A stretch of 45,053 nt of DNA from Allorhizocola rhizosphaerae (GCF_003426775.1 NZ_QJUG01000049.1:1-45053), one strand, 5' to 3'. Shown: positions 9,436-18,870, counted from the stretch's first letter. A program made the numbers and translations. The notes: generated by a model not told the origin, from the sequence alone.

Positions 9436-9693
9436 TATGAAAACCCTTGCCTCCGGCGGGCCTCGGGGTTCCGGGAGGAAACAGGGAAGTGGTGCGGTTG
9501 TACCCCTTAACCCCGTCTGCCCCTTCGGCACGGCACGGTTTTCCGGGTTTTCCCTCCTGGTCAAGGTGGAGCGCCCCACTGGACGTACGACCTTGACCCA
9601 GGATGGAAAACCCGGTTTGCTTTTCGGGCCGAAGGGGCAGACGGGGGTTCCCTCCCCGGAGCCCTAGAGGTTCCCGCCGGAGGCGAAGGGGTT
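9436..9693. repeat. Long imperfect inverted repeat between divergent genes
   Basis: Nearly the whole intergenic region folds back on itself. The inner arms are about 9510-9566 and 9591-9648 (CCCCGTCTGCCCCTTCGG and CCGGGTTTTCC are shared in inverted order) with a loop of about 24 nt. The outer arms are about 9440-9478 and 9650-9692 (CTCCGGCGGG inverted as CCCGCCGGAG). A 30-nt unpaired stretch lies on the left side only. GACCTTGACCCA also occurs as a direct repeat at 9399-9410 and 9589-9600. No gene is seen inside. It could be a MITE-like element or the DNA for a long structured RNA. Confidence 0.8.
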
Positions 9694-9697
9694 TGAG

Positions 9698-10591
9698 TTG
9701 GAACTCGTGTTGGGGGCGGATATCGGAGGCACGTCGACGCGTGCTGTGGTGAGCACACTGGACGGTGTGGTCGTGGGGTCTGGGCGTGCCGGTGCGGGTA
9801 ATCCTGTCACGGTGGCTCCGGAAACGGCCCGTGCCAATGTTGCCAAGGCTTTGCGCGAGGCGCTATCCAATGTGGATGGTGTTGGCTACGCCGTCATCGG
9901 GGCGGCCGGGTCGGTGCGTGCCGAAGTTTTGCGTCCCGTGTTCGAGCGCCTGCTGGTCTGCCCAACCCGTGTCGTGGGTGACGTGGTGGTCGCGTTCGCG
10001 GCGGGCACCACTGCTCCCGTCGGGAGTGTGCTTATCGCGGGCACTGGAGCCGTGGCCGCCAATATCAACGGACTCAACATCACCCGTGTGGGCGACGGGC
10101 TGGGCCCGCTCCTGGGCGATCTCGGGTCGGGCTTTTGGATCGGGCGCGCCGCCGCGACGCACGCCGCCCGGCAGCTTCAGCGGGGGGCGCGGGATCTGCT
10201 CACCGATCTGGTGACCAGCGAAACGGACCATGAGGTGTTCGTGACGGGGGTTCATGACCGCCCGCCCGGCGACCTGGCCAAGTTTGCCCCACTCGTGACC
10301 GAGGCGGCCGAGCGGGGCGACCCGGCCGCGCGGTCCATAGTGGACGACGCGGCCCGCCAGCTCGCTGCGACGGTCATGGATATCCGCGAGCCGGGCGATT
10401 CGACGCCCATTGTGCTGTCGGGGAGTGTGCTACTGCGCTCCGCGCCCGTGCTGGCGGCGGTCCGCGCTCGTCTCACAATGACCGAGATCAATCTTGCGAA
10501 GCCGGGGGAGATCGGCGCCGCGCGTCTAGCCGTGGCCGCTATGACACAGGTCACGCCCGCTGGAGGCCCAGCTCGGGACGGCCGAATGTGA
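9698..10591 (+). CDS. N-acetylglucosamine kinase-like protein (BadF/BadG/BcrA ATPase family)
   Basis: 297 residues with the ASKHA sugar-kinase fold: phosphate-1 loop GADIGGTSTRAVV (residues 6-18), phosphate-2 loop IAGTGAVAANING near 113, GDGLGPLLGDLGSGFWIGR near 130 (sugar/adenosine region) and IVLSGSVLL near 242. Members phosphorylate N-acetylglucosamine or related amino sugars with ATP, as in recycling of cell-wall sugars. The start is TTG, just after the right arm of the long inverted repeat, with AAGGGG about 8 nt before it, so the repeat lies in its 5' leader or promoter. Slightly shorter than typical NAGK. Confidence 0.8.
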   Translation: MELVLGADIGGTSTRAVVSTLDGVVVGSGRAGAGNPVTVAPETARANVAKALREALSNVDGVGYAVIGAAGSVRAEVLRPVFERLLVCPTRVVGDVVVAFAAGTTAPVGSVLIAGTGAVAANINGLNITRVGDGLGPLLGDLGSGFWIGRAAATHAARQLQRGARDLLTDLVTSETDHEVFVTGVHDRPPGDLAKFAPLVTEAAERGDPAARSIVDDAARQLAATVMDIREPGDSTPIVLSGSVLLRSAPVLAAVRARLTMTEINLAKPGEIGAARLAVAAMTQVTPAGGPARDGRM

Positions 10592-10641
10592 CGTAGTGCG
10601 TCGATTGGTGGGATGCCGTAACGATTCTTTCGCCGGGGTCG

Positions 10642-10647
10642 TACGCT
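10642..10647 (+). promoter_or_regulatory. Candidate -10 box (TACGCT) for citrate synthase
   Basis: TACGCT lies 7 nt before an ATG that opens a short uORF, the same spacing as other apparently leaderless genes in the window. Confidence 0.45.
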
Positions 10648-10654
10648 GGGCGCG

Positions 10655-10692
10655 ATGACCTTGTGCAAAGCGACCGAGACCCGGAGTGAAGC

Positions 10693-10711
<19 letters not shown>
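10655..10711 (+). CDS. Leaderless 18-residue uORF overlapping the gltA start
   Basis: ATG followed by 17 sense codons (MTLCKATETRSEACPNSY) and TGA. It starts 7 nt after a TACGCT hexamer, so it may begin at the transcript 5' end. Its last codons overlap the first codons of gltA in another frame, so ribosomes finishing it would pass over the gltA Shine-Dalgarno region. It may couple or tune citrate synthase translation. No homologue known to me; it could be chance. Confidence 0.35.
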
Positions 10712-11976
<1,265 letters not shown>

Positions 11977-11990
11977 CCGTTTGGTGTCCT

Positions 11991-12032
11991 TGCGCCGGGG
12001 CGGCCCGATGAAGGTCGGGCCGCCCCGGCGCA
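11991..12032. terminator. Perfect 18-bp hairpin terminator after gltA
   Basis: TGCGCCGGGGCGGCCCGA and its exact complement flank a 6-nt loop (TGAAGG). There is no T-run. The hairpin starts 14 nt after the gltA stop and overlaps the possible start codons of the TetR gene (one ATG at the loop edge, another at the base of the 3' arm). Confidence 0.85.
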
Positions 12033-12634
12033 TGGCGCCGGAAGACCGCCGGCAGCATCTGATCGATGCGGCCCTGCGGCTGTTTGCCGGCCGACCGCCG
12101 CAAGAGGTGTCGATCGACGACATCGCCGAGCAGGCCGAGGTGTCGCGAGCTTTGGTGTATCGCTATTTTCCGAGTACCGAGGCCATCCACGTGGCCGCGC
12201 TGCGTGCCGCGGCCGACGACCTGATCGGCCGGCTCACCCTGAGCCGCGACGGCACCCTGCTGGAGCAGCTGACCGCCTCGGTGACCGACTTCGTCGACTT
12301 CGCGACCAGTTACGCGCCAACATATCTGGCCCTGCTGCGCACCGGTTCGGTGGTCAGCACGCCCGACACCGACGCGCTCATCGACGACGTGCGGCAGCAC
12401 GCGTTGGCCGAGATCTTCGCACGGGCGGGCGTCACCAATTCGACCCCGCTGATGACGCTGACCGTGCAGTGCTGGATCGCGGTGGTCGAGGGTTCGACCC
12501 TGGCCTGGTTGCAGGACAAGTTCTGCTCGCGCGACGAGCTGGTGGCATGGCACACACGCCAGTTCGTGGCGATGCTGAGCACGACGACGAATGCCGATCC
12601 AGCGATGTCGGCGATGCTCGACGCCCTGCTGTAA
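12008..12634 (+). CDS. TetR/AcrR family transcriptional regulator
   Basis: About 208 residues. The N-terminal DNA-binding domain is typical: RRQHLIDAALRLFA, then EVSIDDIAEQAEVSRALVYRYFPSTEAIH (in part), a helix-turn-helix with the conserved YRYF/K core. The rest is the helical ligand-binding and dimerisation domain. The start is unclear. The ATG used (MKVGPP) and one eight codons later (MAPEDRR) both fall in the gltA hairpin, and upstream in-frame GTG/TTG codons also exist; none has a good Shine-Dalgarno sequence. Translation may therefore depend on readthrough or unfolding of the hairpin. Target and ligand unknown. Confidence 0.85.
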   Translation: MKVGPPRRMAPEDRRQHLIDAALRLFAGRPPQEVSIDDIAEQAEVSRALVYRYFPSTEAIHVAALRAAADDLIGRLTLSRDGTLLEQLTASVTDFVDFATSYAPTYLALLRTGSVVSTPDTDALIDDVRQHALAEIFARAGVTNSTPLMTLTVQCWIAVVEGSTLAWLQDKFCSRDELVAWHTRQFVAMLSTTTNADPAMSAMLDALL

Positions 12635-12694
12635 CACATTGACGCGCTTCGCCGCTTGTTTGTTCACCAGCCAAACTAATCAGCGGAGGTAGGC

Positions 12695-13423
12695 ATGAGA
12701 AGCGCGATCCGCCTCATCACCCTCTCCCTCGTCGCGTCGCTGCTCGGACTGGGCACGGCGACGCCCGCGACGGCGGCGGTGTGGGAATCCTGCGGCACGT
12801 GGGCCAACTGGAGCGAGGGCGGCTACAACCTCTACAACAACATCTGGGGCAGCGGGGCCGGGACCCAATGCATCTGGGCCAACTCCCACAGCAACTGGGG
12901 TGTGACCGCCGACCACCCCGCCACGCCCGGCGTGAAGTCGTACCCGAACAGCGAGCGGCCCAACATCCGTACACGGATAAGCGGTCTTAAAACTCTCACG
13001 AGCACGTTCGATGTCACGGTCCCGAGCGGCGGCGCTTATGCCACGGCATACGACATCTGGGCCGGCCGCAGCTACGAGATCATGCTGTGGGTCAACAAGC
13101 AGGGATCCGTGGCGCCGTGGGCGGACCGATACGACGACTTTGGCAACCCCATCCCGCGCGTGAGCGCCGTGAGCCTGGGCGGGCACACGTGGGACGCGTT
13201 CTACAACGGTGGCCCGCGCGGGCGGCACGTCGTCTCACTCGTGCGGACCGCGAACGCCAACGCCGGTACCGTGGACATTCTGGCCTGTCTGCAATGGATC
13301 CGGAACCAGGGCTGGATCGGCGACATCAGCATCGAGAAGGTGCAGCTCGGTTTCGAGATCTCCGGATCGCCCGGCGGCATGAGCTTCACGATGAACGACT
13401 ACGGCGTGACGTTCAGTCGTTAG
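12695..13423 (+). CDS. Secreted glycoside hydrolase family 12 (endoglucanase/xyloglucanase-like)
   Basis: 242 residues. The signal peptide [18 protein letters not shown]… ends at ATPATAAV-W, an AxA-type cleavage site. The mature part is a GH12 jelly roll: [28 protein letters not shown], then [20 protein letters not shown], where the Glu of YEIMLW matches the catalytic nucleophile, and [16 protein letters not shown], where the Glu of GFE matches the acid/base. Expected to hydrolyse beta-1,4-glucans outside the cell. GGAGG lies 7 nt before the ATG. It overlaps the convergent TIGR03084-type gene by 11 bp. Confidence 0.88.
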   Translation: MRSAIRLITLSLVASLLGLGTATPATAAVWESCGTWANWSEGGYNLYNNIWGSGAGTQCIWANSHSNWGVTADHPATPGVKSYPNSERPNIRTRISGLKTLTSTFDVTVPSGGAYATAYDIWAGRSYEIMLWVNKQGSVAPWADRYDDFGNPIPRVSAVSLGGHTWDAFYNGGPRGRHVVSLVRTANANAGTVDILACLQWIRNQGWIGDISIEKVQLGFEISGSPGGMSFTMNDYGVTFSR

Positions 13424-14210
13424 GCGAGGCAAACGGTTGCCGGCCCGTCCCGGGCGGGCCGGCGAAGGCCTGCGCGATGCCGAGCCAGATCTCGGCGTCG
13501 TCGCCGTGCGTGATGAGTGCCAGGTCGCCGCGGTGCCGGCGCTGCGTGGCGAGCAGGCAGAAGTCCAGGGCCGGGCCGGTGACCCGCTGGGCCGCGTCCT
13601 GCGGGCCCCACGTCCACAGCTCGCCGTCGGGCGCCTGCAACTCGACACGGAACTCCTCGGCAGGCGGGGTCAGGCCGTGCAGGCCGAAGGCGAAGTCACG
13701 CGTGCGCACGGCGAGCCGCGCGATGTGCTTGAGCCGCTTGGTGGGCGGGCGGCTAAGCGATAGAGCATCGTAGATGTCTTGCCCGTGTGCCCAGGTCTCC
13801 ATGAGACGCGCGGTGGCCATGGAGGCCGCGCTCATCTGCGTGCCGAACCAGGGCAGCCGCACGCCGTCAGGCACCTCGGCCAGCGCGACCGCGAGCGCCG
13901 CCCGGCCGGAACGCCAGCGCAGCAACAACTCTCCGGGAGCAAGCTGTGCGGCGTCCTGCGCGCCGGAGTCGACAAAGCCGCCAGGGTCGTCCACGGCCCG
14001 CTTGAGCTGTTGCGCGAACCCCGTCGGGTCGGTCGCGGACAGCCGGGCCACGTGGTCGGTCCAGTGCAGGTGCGAGATCTGGTGGGCGATGGTCCAGCCG
14101 GGCGCCGGCGTCATCTGCGCCCACTGCGCCGTGGGCAGGCCGCCGACCAACCGGTCCAGCTCTTCACTCTCATCGTGCAGGTCGGCCAGCACGGCATTCA
14201 ACGCGGACAT
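13413..14210 (-). CDS. TIGR03084-type metal-binding protein (DinB/maleylpyruvate isomerase-like)
   Basis: 265 residues. The N-terminal four-helix bundle of the DinB/mycothiol-dependent maleylpyruvate isomerase type is seen in [18 protein letters not shown] and [20 protein letters not shown], whose His, with [13 protein letters not shown] near residue 145, would bind a metal. A C-terminal beta-rich domain follows ([36 protein letters not shown]). Mycothiol is the actinobacterial low-molecular-weight thiol, so a thiol-dependent reaction is plausible but unproven. It stands alone, convergent with the GH12 gene. Confidence 0.8.
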   Translation of the reverse strand: MSALNAVLADLHDESEELDRLVGGLPTAQWAQMTPAPGWTIAHQISHLHWTDHVARLSATDPTGFAQQLKRAVDDPGGFVDSGAQDAAQLAPGELLLRWRSGRAALAVALAEVPDGVRLPWFGTQMSAASMATARLMETWAHGQDIYDALSLSRPPTKRLKHIARLAVRTRDFAFGLHGLTPPAEEFRVELQAPDGELWTWGPQDAAQRVTGPALDFCLLATQRRHRGDLALITHGDDAEIWLGIAQAFAGPPGTGRQPFASPND

Positions 14211-14219
14211 GTGGGAATG

Positions 14220-14426
14220 CTAGTCGGTCTGCCGGCACGCCTGCTTGGTCCAGTACAGGTGCAGCTCCGTATCCGATTCGGGCGGGAGTGGCAGGCGAAC
14301 TGTTTGCGTGCCCCAGAAGCGTTCCACGCGGATGGGCAGGGGTGCGGGACCGTTGGTGACGGCGTTGCGGTTCGTGATGCGGTAGTGGACCTCGATGGTC
14401 TGCTTCTGGCCGGGCCGGGTGTATCG
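14220..14426 (-). pseudogene. C-terminal remnant of an unidentified protein
   Basis: One frame stays open for 67 codons and ends in a TAG. It reads like a real protein tail (GQKQTIEVHYRITNRNAV … RVERFWGTQTVRLPLPP … LYWTKQACRQTD), with alternating hydrophobic residues as in a beta-sandwich. Upstream it meets a TAA and no start codon is present. It is therefore probably the decayed end of a larger gene whose front is gone. I cannot name the family. Confidence 0.4.
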
Positions 14427-14501
14427 TTAGAGGCCGGGTTGGCTTGCGCCCCAACCGGTCACGCTCACCGGGAGCCAGTGCGAAGCCGGGTGCGGCACGG
14501 C

Positions 14502-14648
14502 ATGACCATCGCGGGCACGCCCGCGAATGCGCGCGAGATCAGGCGCAGGCTGGACGAGGCGGCAAAGCTTTACGCGGCAACGGCACGGCAGCTCGGGGTG
14601 CCGGCGGACGACGCGGTCGACGCCCTCCGCCGGCAGTGGGATCAGTAG
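14502..14648 (+). CDS. Short hypothetical ORF (48 residues)
   Basis: Peptide MTIAGTPANAREIRRRLDEA…DDAVDALRRQWDQ, helical, amphipathic and with plausible codon use. It may be a true small protein or the last part of a decayed regulator. No Shine-Dalgarno sequence is obvious before the ATG. It ends one base before the convergent SGNH hydrolase stop. Confidence 0.3.
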   Translation: MTIAGTPANAREIRRRLDEAAKLYAATARQLGVPADDAVDALRRQWDQ

Positions 14649-14649
14649 G

Positions 14650-16209
14650 TCAGTAGACTCTGCTGCCAATGAAGTCGTTGTAGCCGTAGCCAATTGGGTT
14701 GGCGAAATTGCGCGACTCGAACGACCACTGCTGGCGAGCCGCGCCGCTGCCGCACGCTTGCAGGCGCAGGCGGGGCGCGCCTGACGATGGTGAGTCGAAG
14801 GCGAGGCAGAGACCCGAGTTGGCCGTGGGCTTGATCTGCGTCCCGGTCAGGAGCCAGTCTTGGTTGGTACCGCCATGACAGTCATAAATGACCACCTCGG
14901 TGCCGGCGGCCACGGTGCCACCCTTGATGTCCAGGCAGCGATCGTGAGACAGCTCTGAATGGATCGATTGCTGCGTGGCGTCATACCAGAAGCCCTGGTT
15001 ACGGCCGCCGTGACAGGTGTAGCTCTGCTGGACGGTGCCGTTGCGGGAGTCGTAGCCCTTGCCGTCAACGCATTCGCCGGTGCCGGCATTGCGCAACTGC
15101 TTGAACTCGAACAGCCCGGGATAGAGCACGCTCCGGCCGGTGCTCGCCGGATCGACGCACGTCGCCGTCCGAAGGCTGGTGTTGAAGAATGCGGTCATGC
15201 ACTGGGCGAACATCCCGTGCCCGCGATAGTTGGGATGGAACGATTGCCGGGCCGCGTTCTCGTCCCAGATGCCGATCTCGATGTAAAGTCCGCGGACGGA
15301 AGGGTTGTCCGTGCAAACCTCGTGGCCGTGGAACAACCGGCCCGCGTCGATGTAGCGCACGCCCTGGTTGAGCGCCGCCCGGCGCAGGGCAGTTTCGAAC
15401 ATGGGCACGGCCTTGTTGCGGGCGAACGCGGCGTCGTGCAGATAGATCAGGCATCCGCCGCCGTACCAGCCCGGGAAGTTCGGGTTGTCTTCGACGTCTG
15501 GGCTGCCGGGGCTGGGGTAGGACATGAAGACCAGCTCGTAGTCGGTCGGCAGATAACCGGCCCGGGTCATGGTCTGCTTGATGCTCGACAGCGCCTGCTC
15601 GACCTGCTGCCGGCTCCCCTCGACACGCGTCGCCCACACGTTGGTGTAGTCGGGGTAGCACGGGCCGAGGAAGAACACCCGGCTGATGGCGCAGTCGGTG
15701 GCGACCGGTCCGAATTGGATCGTGCCCTCGCCGTTGGCGCCCACGATCACCCAGATCAGCTTGACCCTGGTGTTGCGGGCCTTGATGGCGAGGTGGTCGC
15801 CCTGATTCAGCTCGTTCCACTGGGTGCGGCCGTTGCCCTCCATGAGGTGGGCGGGTTCGGCTCCCGAGCACGCGATGTTGTACTGGGTGTCGGAGGGGAT
15901 GCCGGTGCGGAACACGGCCTGGTCGAAGGAGCGGTCGCACCAGTTGCCGTCCTGGTGCGTGCCGGGGACGTAGTTGCCGACGCCCTCGCCCGAGATCTGG
16001 CTGTCGCCCATCGTGATCAGTGAGCTCTTGCGCTGATCGATGGGCTTGATCTGCGGGCTGCCGTAGAGGGCCGTGGCCTCGGCGGCACGGATCGCCTCAA
16101 GGTGGGCGGGCAGCGGTTGAATGGGGGGACGGTCCTGCGCCTGCGCTGATGGCGCGGGAAGGGCGAACCCGACGATGAGGGTCGCCGCGATGGCAAGTGA
16201 GCGCCTCAT
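14650..16209 (-). CDS. Secreted SGNH/GDSL hydrolase with C-terminal ricin-type lectin domain
   Basis: 519 residues. Signal peptide MRRSLAIAATLIVGFALPAP with cleavage near AQAQ. The catalytic domain has the GDS block SLITMGDSQISGEGVG (residues about 62-77; Ser nucleophile), the oxyanion Asn region VIVGANGEG and a C-terminal SFHPNYRGHGMFAQCM carrying the His. From about residue 375 a ricin-B/CBM13-like domain follows, with NAGTGECVDGKGYDSRNG, the repeated CHGGRNQGFW and CHGGTNQDWLL (QxW motifs), and RQQWSF. Likely an esterase or lipase targeted to polysaccharide. AAGGAG lies 5 nt before the ATG. Two inverted repeats sit in its promoter region. Confidence 0.85.
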   Translation of the reverse strand: MRRSLAIAATLIVGFALPAPSAQAQDRPPIQPLPAHLEAIRAAEATALYGSPQIKPIDQRKSSLITMGDSQISGEGVGNYVPGTHQDGNWCDRSFDQAVFRTGIPSDTQYNIACSGAEPAHLMEGNGRTQWNELNQGDHLAIKARNTRVKLIWVIVGANGEGTIQFGPVATDCAISRVFFLGPCYPDYTNVWATRVEGSRQQVEQALSSIKQTMTRAGYLPTDYELVFMSYPSPGSPDVEDNPNFPGWYGGGCLIYLHDAAFARNKAVPMFETALRRAALNQGVRYIDAGRLFHGHEVCTDNPSVRGLYIEIGIWDENAARQSFHPNYRGHGMFAQCMTAFFNTSLRTATCVDPASTGRSVLYPGLFEFKQLRNAGTGECVDGKGYDSRNGTVQQSYTCHGGRNQGFWYDATQQSIHSELSHDRCLDIKGGTVAAGTEVVIYDCHGGTNQDWLLTGTQIKPTANSGLCLAFDSPSSGAPRLRLQACGSGAARQQWSFESRNFANPIGYGYNDFIGSRVY

Positions 16210-16227
16210 GTGGACTCCTTGCGGGAT

Positions 16228-16247
16228 GGGTTACCGCAGAGTAACCC
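16228..16247. promoter_or_regulatory. Palindromic operator candidate upstream of the SGNH hydrolase
   Basis: GGGTTAC and GTAACCC flank a 6-nt spacer, a perfect 7-bp inverted repeat about 20 nt upstream of the start codon, where it would overlap the -10 region (TTACTCT on the minus strand). Confidence 0.5.
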
Positions 16248-16253
16248 TCGCAG

Positions 16254-16289
16254 CGGCAAATGTGAATACCTCTCGCGCTTCATTTGCCG
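16254..16289. repeat. Second inverted repeat upstream of the SGNH hydrolase
   Basis: CGGCAAATG and CATTTGCCG form a perfect 9-bp inverted repeat separated by 18 nt, just upstream of the first palindrome. It could be a paired operator or a hairpin. Confidence 0.45.
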
Positions 16290-16403
16290 GACTGTCGGGG
16301 GTGGACGGATTGGCTACGTCGATGAATTCAAACGCCAAACGGGGCGCAGCCTATCGATCGCCTGCCCGGATTCGCCGCATCACCGCCGTCAGCTCGTCAT
16401 CAG

Positions 16404-16520
16404 TCAGCGGCTCCTCGCCAGGTAGACCATCAGGTCCATGATGTCGGCCAACAGCGTCTCCAGCGGTTCGTCGTCCGGCACGCCGGACTTGCGCGACTCT
16501 AGATCATCTGCCTCACTCAA
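16404..16520 (-). CDS. Small hypothetical protein (38 residues), possibly frameshifted
   Basis: Reads MSEADDLESRKSGVPDDEPL…LMVYLARSR from a TTG start that overlaps the last codons of the gene upstream, so it is probably translated with it. Near the end a -1 shift would extend the protein as GEEPLTDDELTAVMRRIRAG to a TAG at 16351-16353, which looks like real protein sequence. Either the gene has a recent frameshift or it uses one. Family unknown. Confidence 0.4.
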   Translation of the reverse strand: MSEADDLESRKSGVPDDEPLETLLADIMDLMVYLARSR

Positions 16521-16995
16521 AGGAAACCCTGTCCAGAATTGGAGTCTCTACTGACCACTGCCAGAGCCCCAGTGCGATGGGATGTGAGAGCAGGTCCGCC
16601 GAAACAATCACGGTCGTATCGGGTATGCCGACGCCGAACTGGAGCGCTGGCACGAGGCGGCTGCCACATTGGATGAACGCATCCCGGAGTGGATGGCGCA
16701 CAAACGGCTCCATCCGATCGGCAACCGCAGTGGGTGTCAGACTATCTTGATCAGCCAAGGCCTCTGCAAGTCGTAGAGCCATAGCCCGGCCGAGTGAAAA
16801 TGGACCGCCGACCAAGGTCAGTCGCGGGTCGTAGCTGGTGATCATGGCTCCTGGCCCGCCAGCGAACCGTTGTCCACGGTGGACGGTTACCGAGACGACC
16901 CGCCGAGCTTGGTCAAGTTGGGGCTCATCGTGCGGCTCTTCCTCCTCCTGTCCGGGAAAATCCCAGACAGGGAACGGGACGGGGCTCGGCTCCAT
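16513..16995 (-). CDS. Hypothetical protein
   Basis: 160 residues, start at ATG of MEPSPVPFPVWDFPGQEEEE with AAAGGAG 7 nt before it. The N-terminus is acidic and Pro-rich. A predicted domain follows (RRVVSVTVHRGQRFAGGPGA, LTLVGGPFSLGRAMALRLAE, QFGVGIPDTTVIVSADLLSH). No known family or catalytic motif recognised. It lies in a three-gene unit with the smaller ORF behind it and the 111-residue protein before it (36-bp gap), all divergent from an XRE-type regulator; such units in actinobacteria often form regulator-effector pairs, but this is inference. Confidence 0.65.
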   Translation of the reverse strand: MEPSPVPFPVWDFPGQEEEEPHDEPQLDQARRVVSVTVHRGQRFAGGPGAMITSYDPRLTLVGGPFSLGRAMALRLAEALADQDSLTPTAVADRMEPFVRHPLRDAFIQCGSRLVPALQFGVGIPDTTVIVSADLLSHPIALGLWQWSVETPILDRVSFE

Positions 16996-17031
16996 AGTGT
17001 TGCTCCTTTCGAACATTTCTTGTGAAACGAG

Positions 17032-17367
17032 CTAAAAGGCCGGAAGGTAAAACAGCTGACCATCCTGAACCTTGGCTAATAGCTGCGGCTCCGCAACATC
17101 AACCGCGTCACCGGGCAAGACATTGAGTCCATGCACCAAGACGCAATTGATCAGCCCGCAAGGTTTCTTGCCGACGATTCGGCCAACGGCAGCCGGATAT
17201 CTCGGCAGGCTTAGCACGACCAAATCCCCGAGGTAGACGGCTTCGTCAGTGCGGGTCGTCCAGCGCCATGGCCCTTTATCGAAGTCTGTGGACCGTGACG
17301 GGCACTCCGTGGCGCCGACTCCATGTGAACGCCGGAAGAAGCCACGCCAAGCGAGACCGTTCGGCAT
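17032..17367 (-). CDS. Hypothetical protein, SH3-like
   Basis: 111 residues. AAGGAG lies 7 nt before the ATG. The centre reads YLGDLVVLSLPRYPAAVGRI and KPCGLINCVLVHGLNVLPGD, the sort of short beta-barrel seen in SH3/KOW-like domains. No signal peptide or membrane segment. First gene of the small minus-strand operon, divergent from the XRE-helical regulator with about 160 bp between them. Function unknown. Confidence 0.6.
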   Translation of the reverse strand: MPNGLAWRGFFRRSHGVGATECPSRSTDFDKGPWRWTTRTDEAVYLGDLVVLSLPRYPAAVGRIVGKKPCGLINCVLVHGLNVLPGDAVDVAEPQLLAKVQDGQLFYLPAF

Positions 17368-17491
17368 TACGCCGCTCCTTCACTGCCAATAGTTATGCGA
17401 GACGCGCGGCACCCGGGTCATTTGGAGTGACCGATGCGCACATAAATAGCCAATCAGGATTAGGCTCAGCGATAGAGATGACAACCGGTGA

Positions 17492-17511
17492 GACAGCGGT
17501 GACACCGTGTC
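17492..17511. promoter_or_regulatory. Palindromic operator candidate before the XRE-helical gene
   Basis: GACAGCGGTGACACCGTGTC is an imperfect palindrome (CGGTG-a-CACCG inside GACA…TGTC). It ends immediately before the Shine-Dalgarno region of the regulator gene and may be bound by that regulator. Confidence 0.5.
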
Positions 17512-17529
17512 CCCAGGAAGGGGCGAGCC

Positions 17530-18861
17530 ATGTCGATGCGTCCTGCTTGGGCGGACCGGCTGCGCGAAGCACGGCTGAAGCGTTCCCCGTCGTGGTCACA
17601 GCTTCGTGCCGTAAGCGCCTTAGAGGAGAAGGCCCGCGAGTTCGGGCTGACGCTACCGGCGCGCGAAAGCCTGCTCCGGATGCTTAAGGGGTGGGAACGC
17701 GGTGACCATGAGCCCAGCGACTTCTACCGTTCGCTGTGGGCGTTTGTTTACGATGCGCCGGAACGCACGCTGTTTGCAGAGCTTCCGCCGTCGGCGCTCT
17801 CCGTGCTTGGCCTGGGGCTTGTAGCGGTGGAGGGCATTGTCGACGCGCCAGGTGGTGATGAGATGAAACGCCGTAACGTACTGCTCGGTGGCTCGTTGCT
17901 CGGCAGCTTCGCTTTCGTAAGTCCGCCTGACCCATATCGGGTAGGCATGAGCGAGGTGCGTGAGGTCAGTTCGGCCGCGCGCACCCTGCAACGGTGGGAT
18001 CGCCAGTACGGTGGCTGGGTGCCATACCAGGCGGCAGCCGGCTACGTAGACAGCGCCGTTCGACTCGTGCGCGGTTCCTACACCGACAAGGTGCGGCGCC
18101 GACTCTTGCCTGCGGTGGCAGATCTGTGCGCCATGACGGGCTGGATCGCTTATGATATCGGCAGATTCGACGAATCGCAGCGCTACTTTGCGCTTGGTGT
18201 ACAGATGGCTCAGCAAGGCGAGGACGCTGCGCTGGCCGCACGGCTGCTGTGCGACATGGCACGCGTCAACGCCGATCTAGGCAACCCGATGCAATCCGTG
18301 GAACTCCTTGGACTGGCAAACCATTTGACGGACAAGGGCGCCGCGACTCCCACTGTGCTTGCCAAGGTGAGAAGCATGGAAGCGAAGACCTATGCCATTC
18401 TGGGCCGGCCTGAGCCATGCCACAGGGCGCTTGCCGCTGCGGAAGCAAATCTGTCCCGAGGCAAGTCGAGCGCGGATCCGGTATGGATCGTCTACTTCAA
18501 CGATGCGCAGTTGGCGGGCGTGGTGGGTTCCTGTTTTAGAGATCTGGCGGCGATGGACCCGGCGTATGCGGTGAAAGCCGAAGAGCCGATTCAACGCGCT
18601 GTTGCGAGTCGCAGTAAAAGTCAGATGCGCAACCAGGCGCTGGACAGAGCCAATCTGGCGACTGCCCGACTGCGCCGACGCGAATTGGACGGAGCCGCAG
18701 AACAGGCCGATCAAGCGATCACGCTGGCAGCGAACCTCAAGTCTAACCGGATCAACATGCGTCTCAAGATTCTGGCCAAGCAGGCGGAGCCATTCAAGGT
18801 ACAACATGCTGGCATGGCAGCCGTCTGCGAGCGGATCGCACTCTTGCCGGAACTCGTCTGA
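17530..18861 (+). CDS. XRE-like regulator with TPR-type helical domain
   Basis: 443 residues. Residues about 5-75 form a helix-turn-helix-like domain (LREARLKRSPSWSQLRAV, RESLLRMLKGWERGDHEPSD). Near residue 112 a KRRNVLLGGSLLGSFAF segment appears, a feature of a group of actinobacterial helical regulators that carry a Tat-like internal motif. The rest is a helical solenoid (DLCAMTGWIAYDIGRFDESQ, AALAARLLCDMARVNADLG). AAGGGG lies 6 nt before the ATG. Divergent from the three-gene hypothetical operon and convergent with the NUDIX gene (9-bp gap). Ligand unknown. Base composition is a little lower in GC than the neighbours. Confidence 0.75.
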   Translation: MSMRPAWADRLREARLKRSPSWSQLRAVSALEEKAREFGLTLPARESLLRMLKGWERGDHEPSDFYRSLWAFVYDAPERTLFAELPPSALSVLGLGLVAVEGIVDAPGGDEMKRRNVLLGGSLLGSFAFVSPPDPYRVGMSEVREVSSAARTLQRWDRQYGGWVPYQAAAGYVDSAVRLVRGSYTDKVRRRLLPAVADLCAMTGWIAYDIGRFDESQRYFALGVQMAQQGEDAALAARLLCDMARVNADLGNPMQSVELLGLANHLTDKGAATPTVLAKVRSMEAKTYAILGRPEPCHRALAAAEANLSRGKSSADPVWIVYFNDAQLAGVVGSCFRDLAAMDPAYAVKAEEPIQRAVASRSKSQMRNQALDRANLATARLRRRELDGAAEQADQAITLAANLKSNRINMRLKILAKQAEPFKVQHAGMAAVCERIALLPELV

Positions 18862-18870
18862 CGTGTGGGG

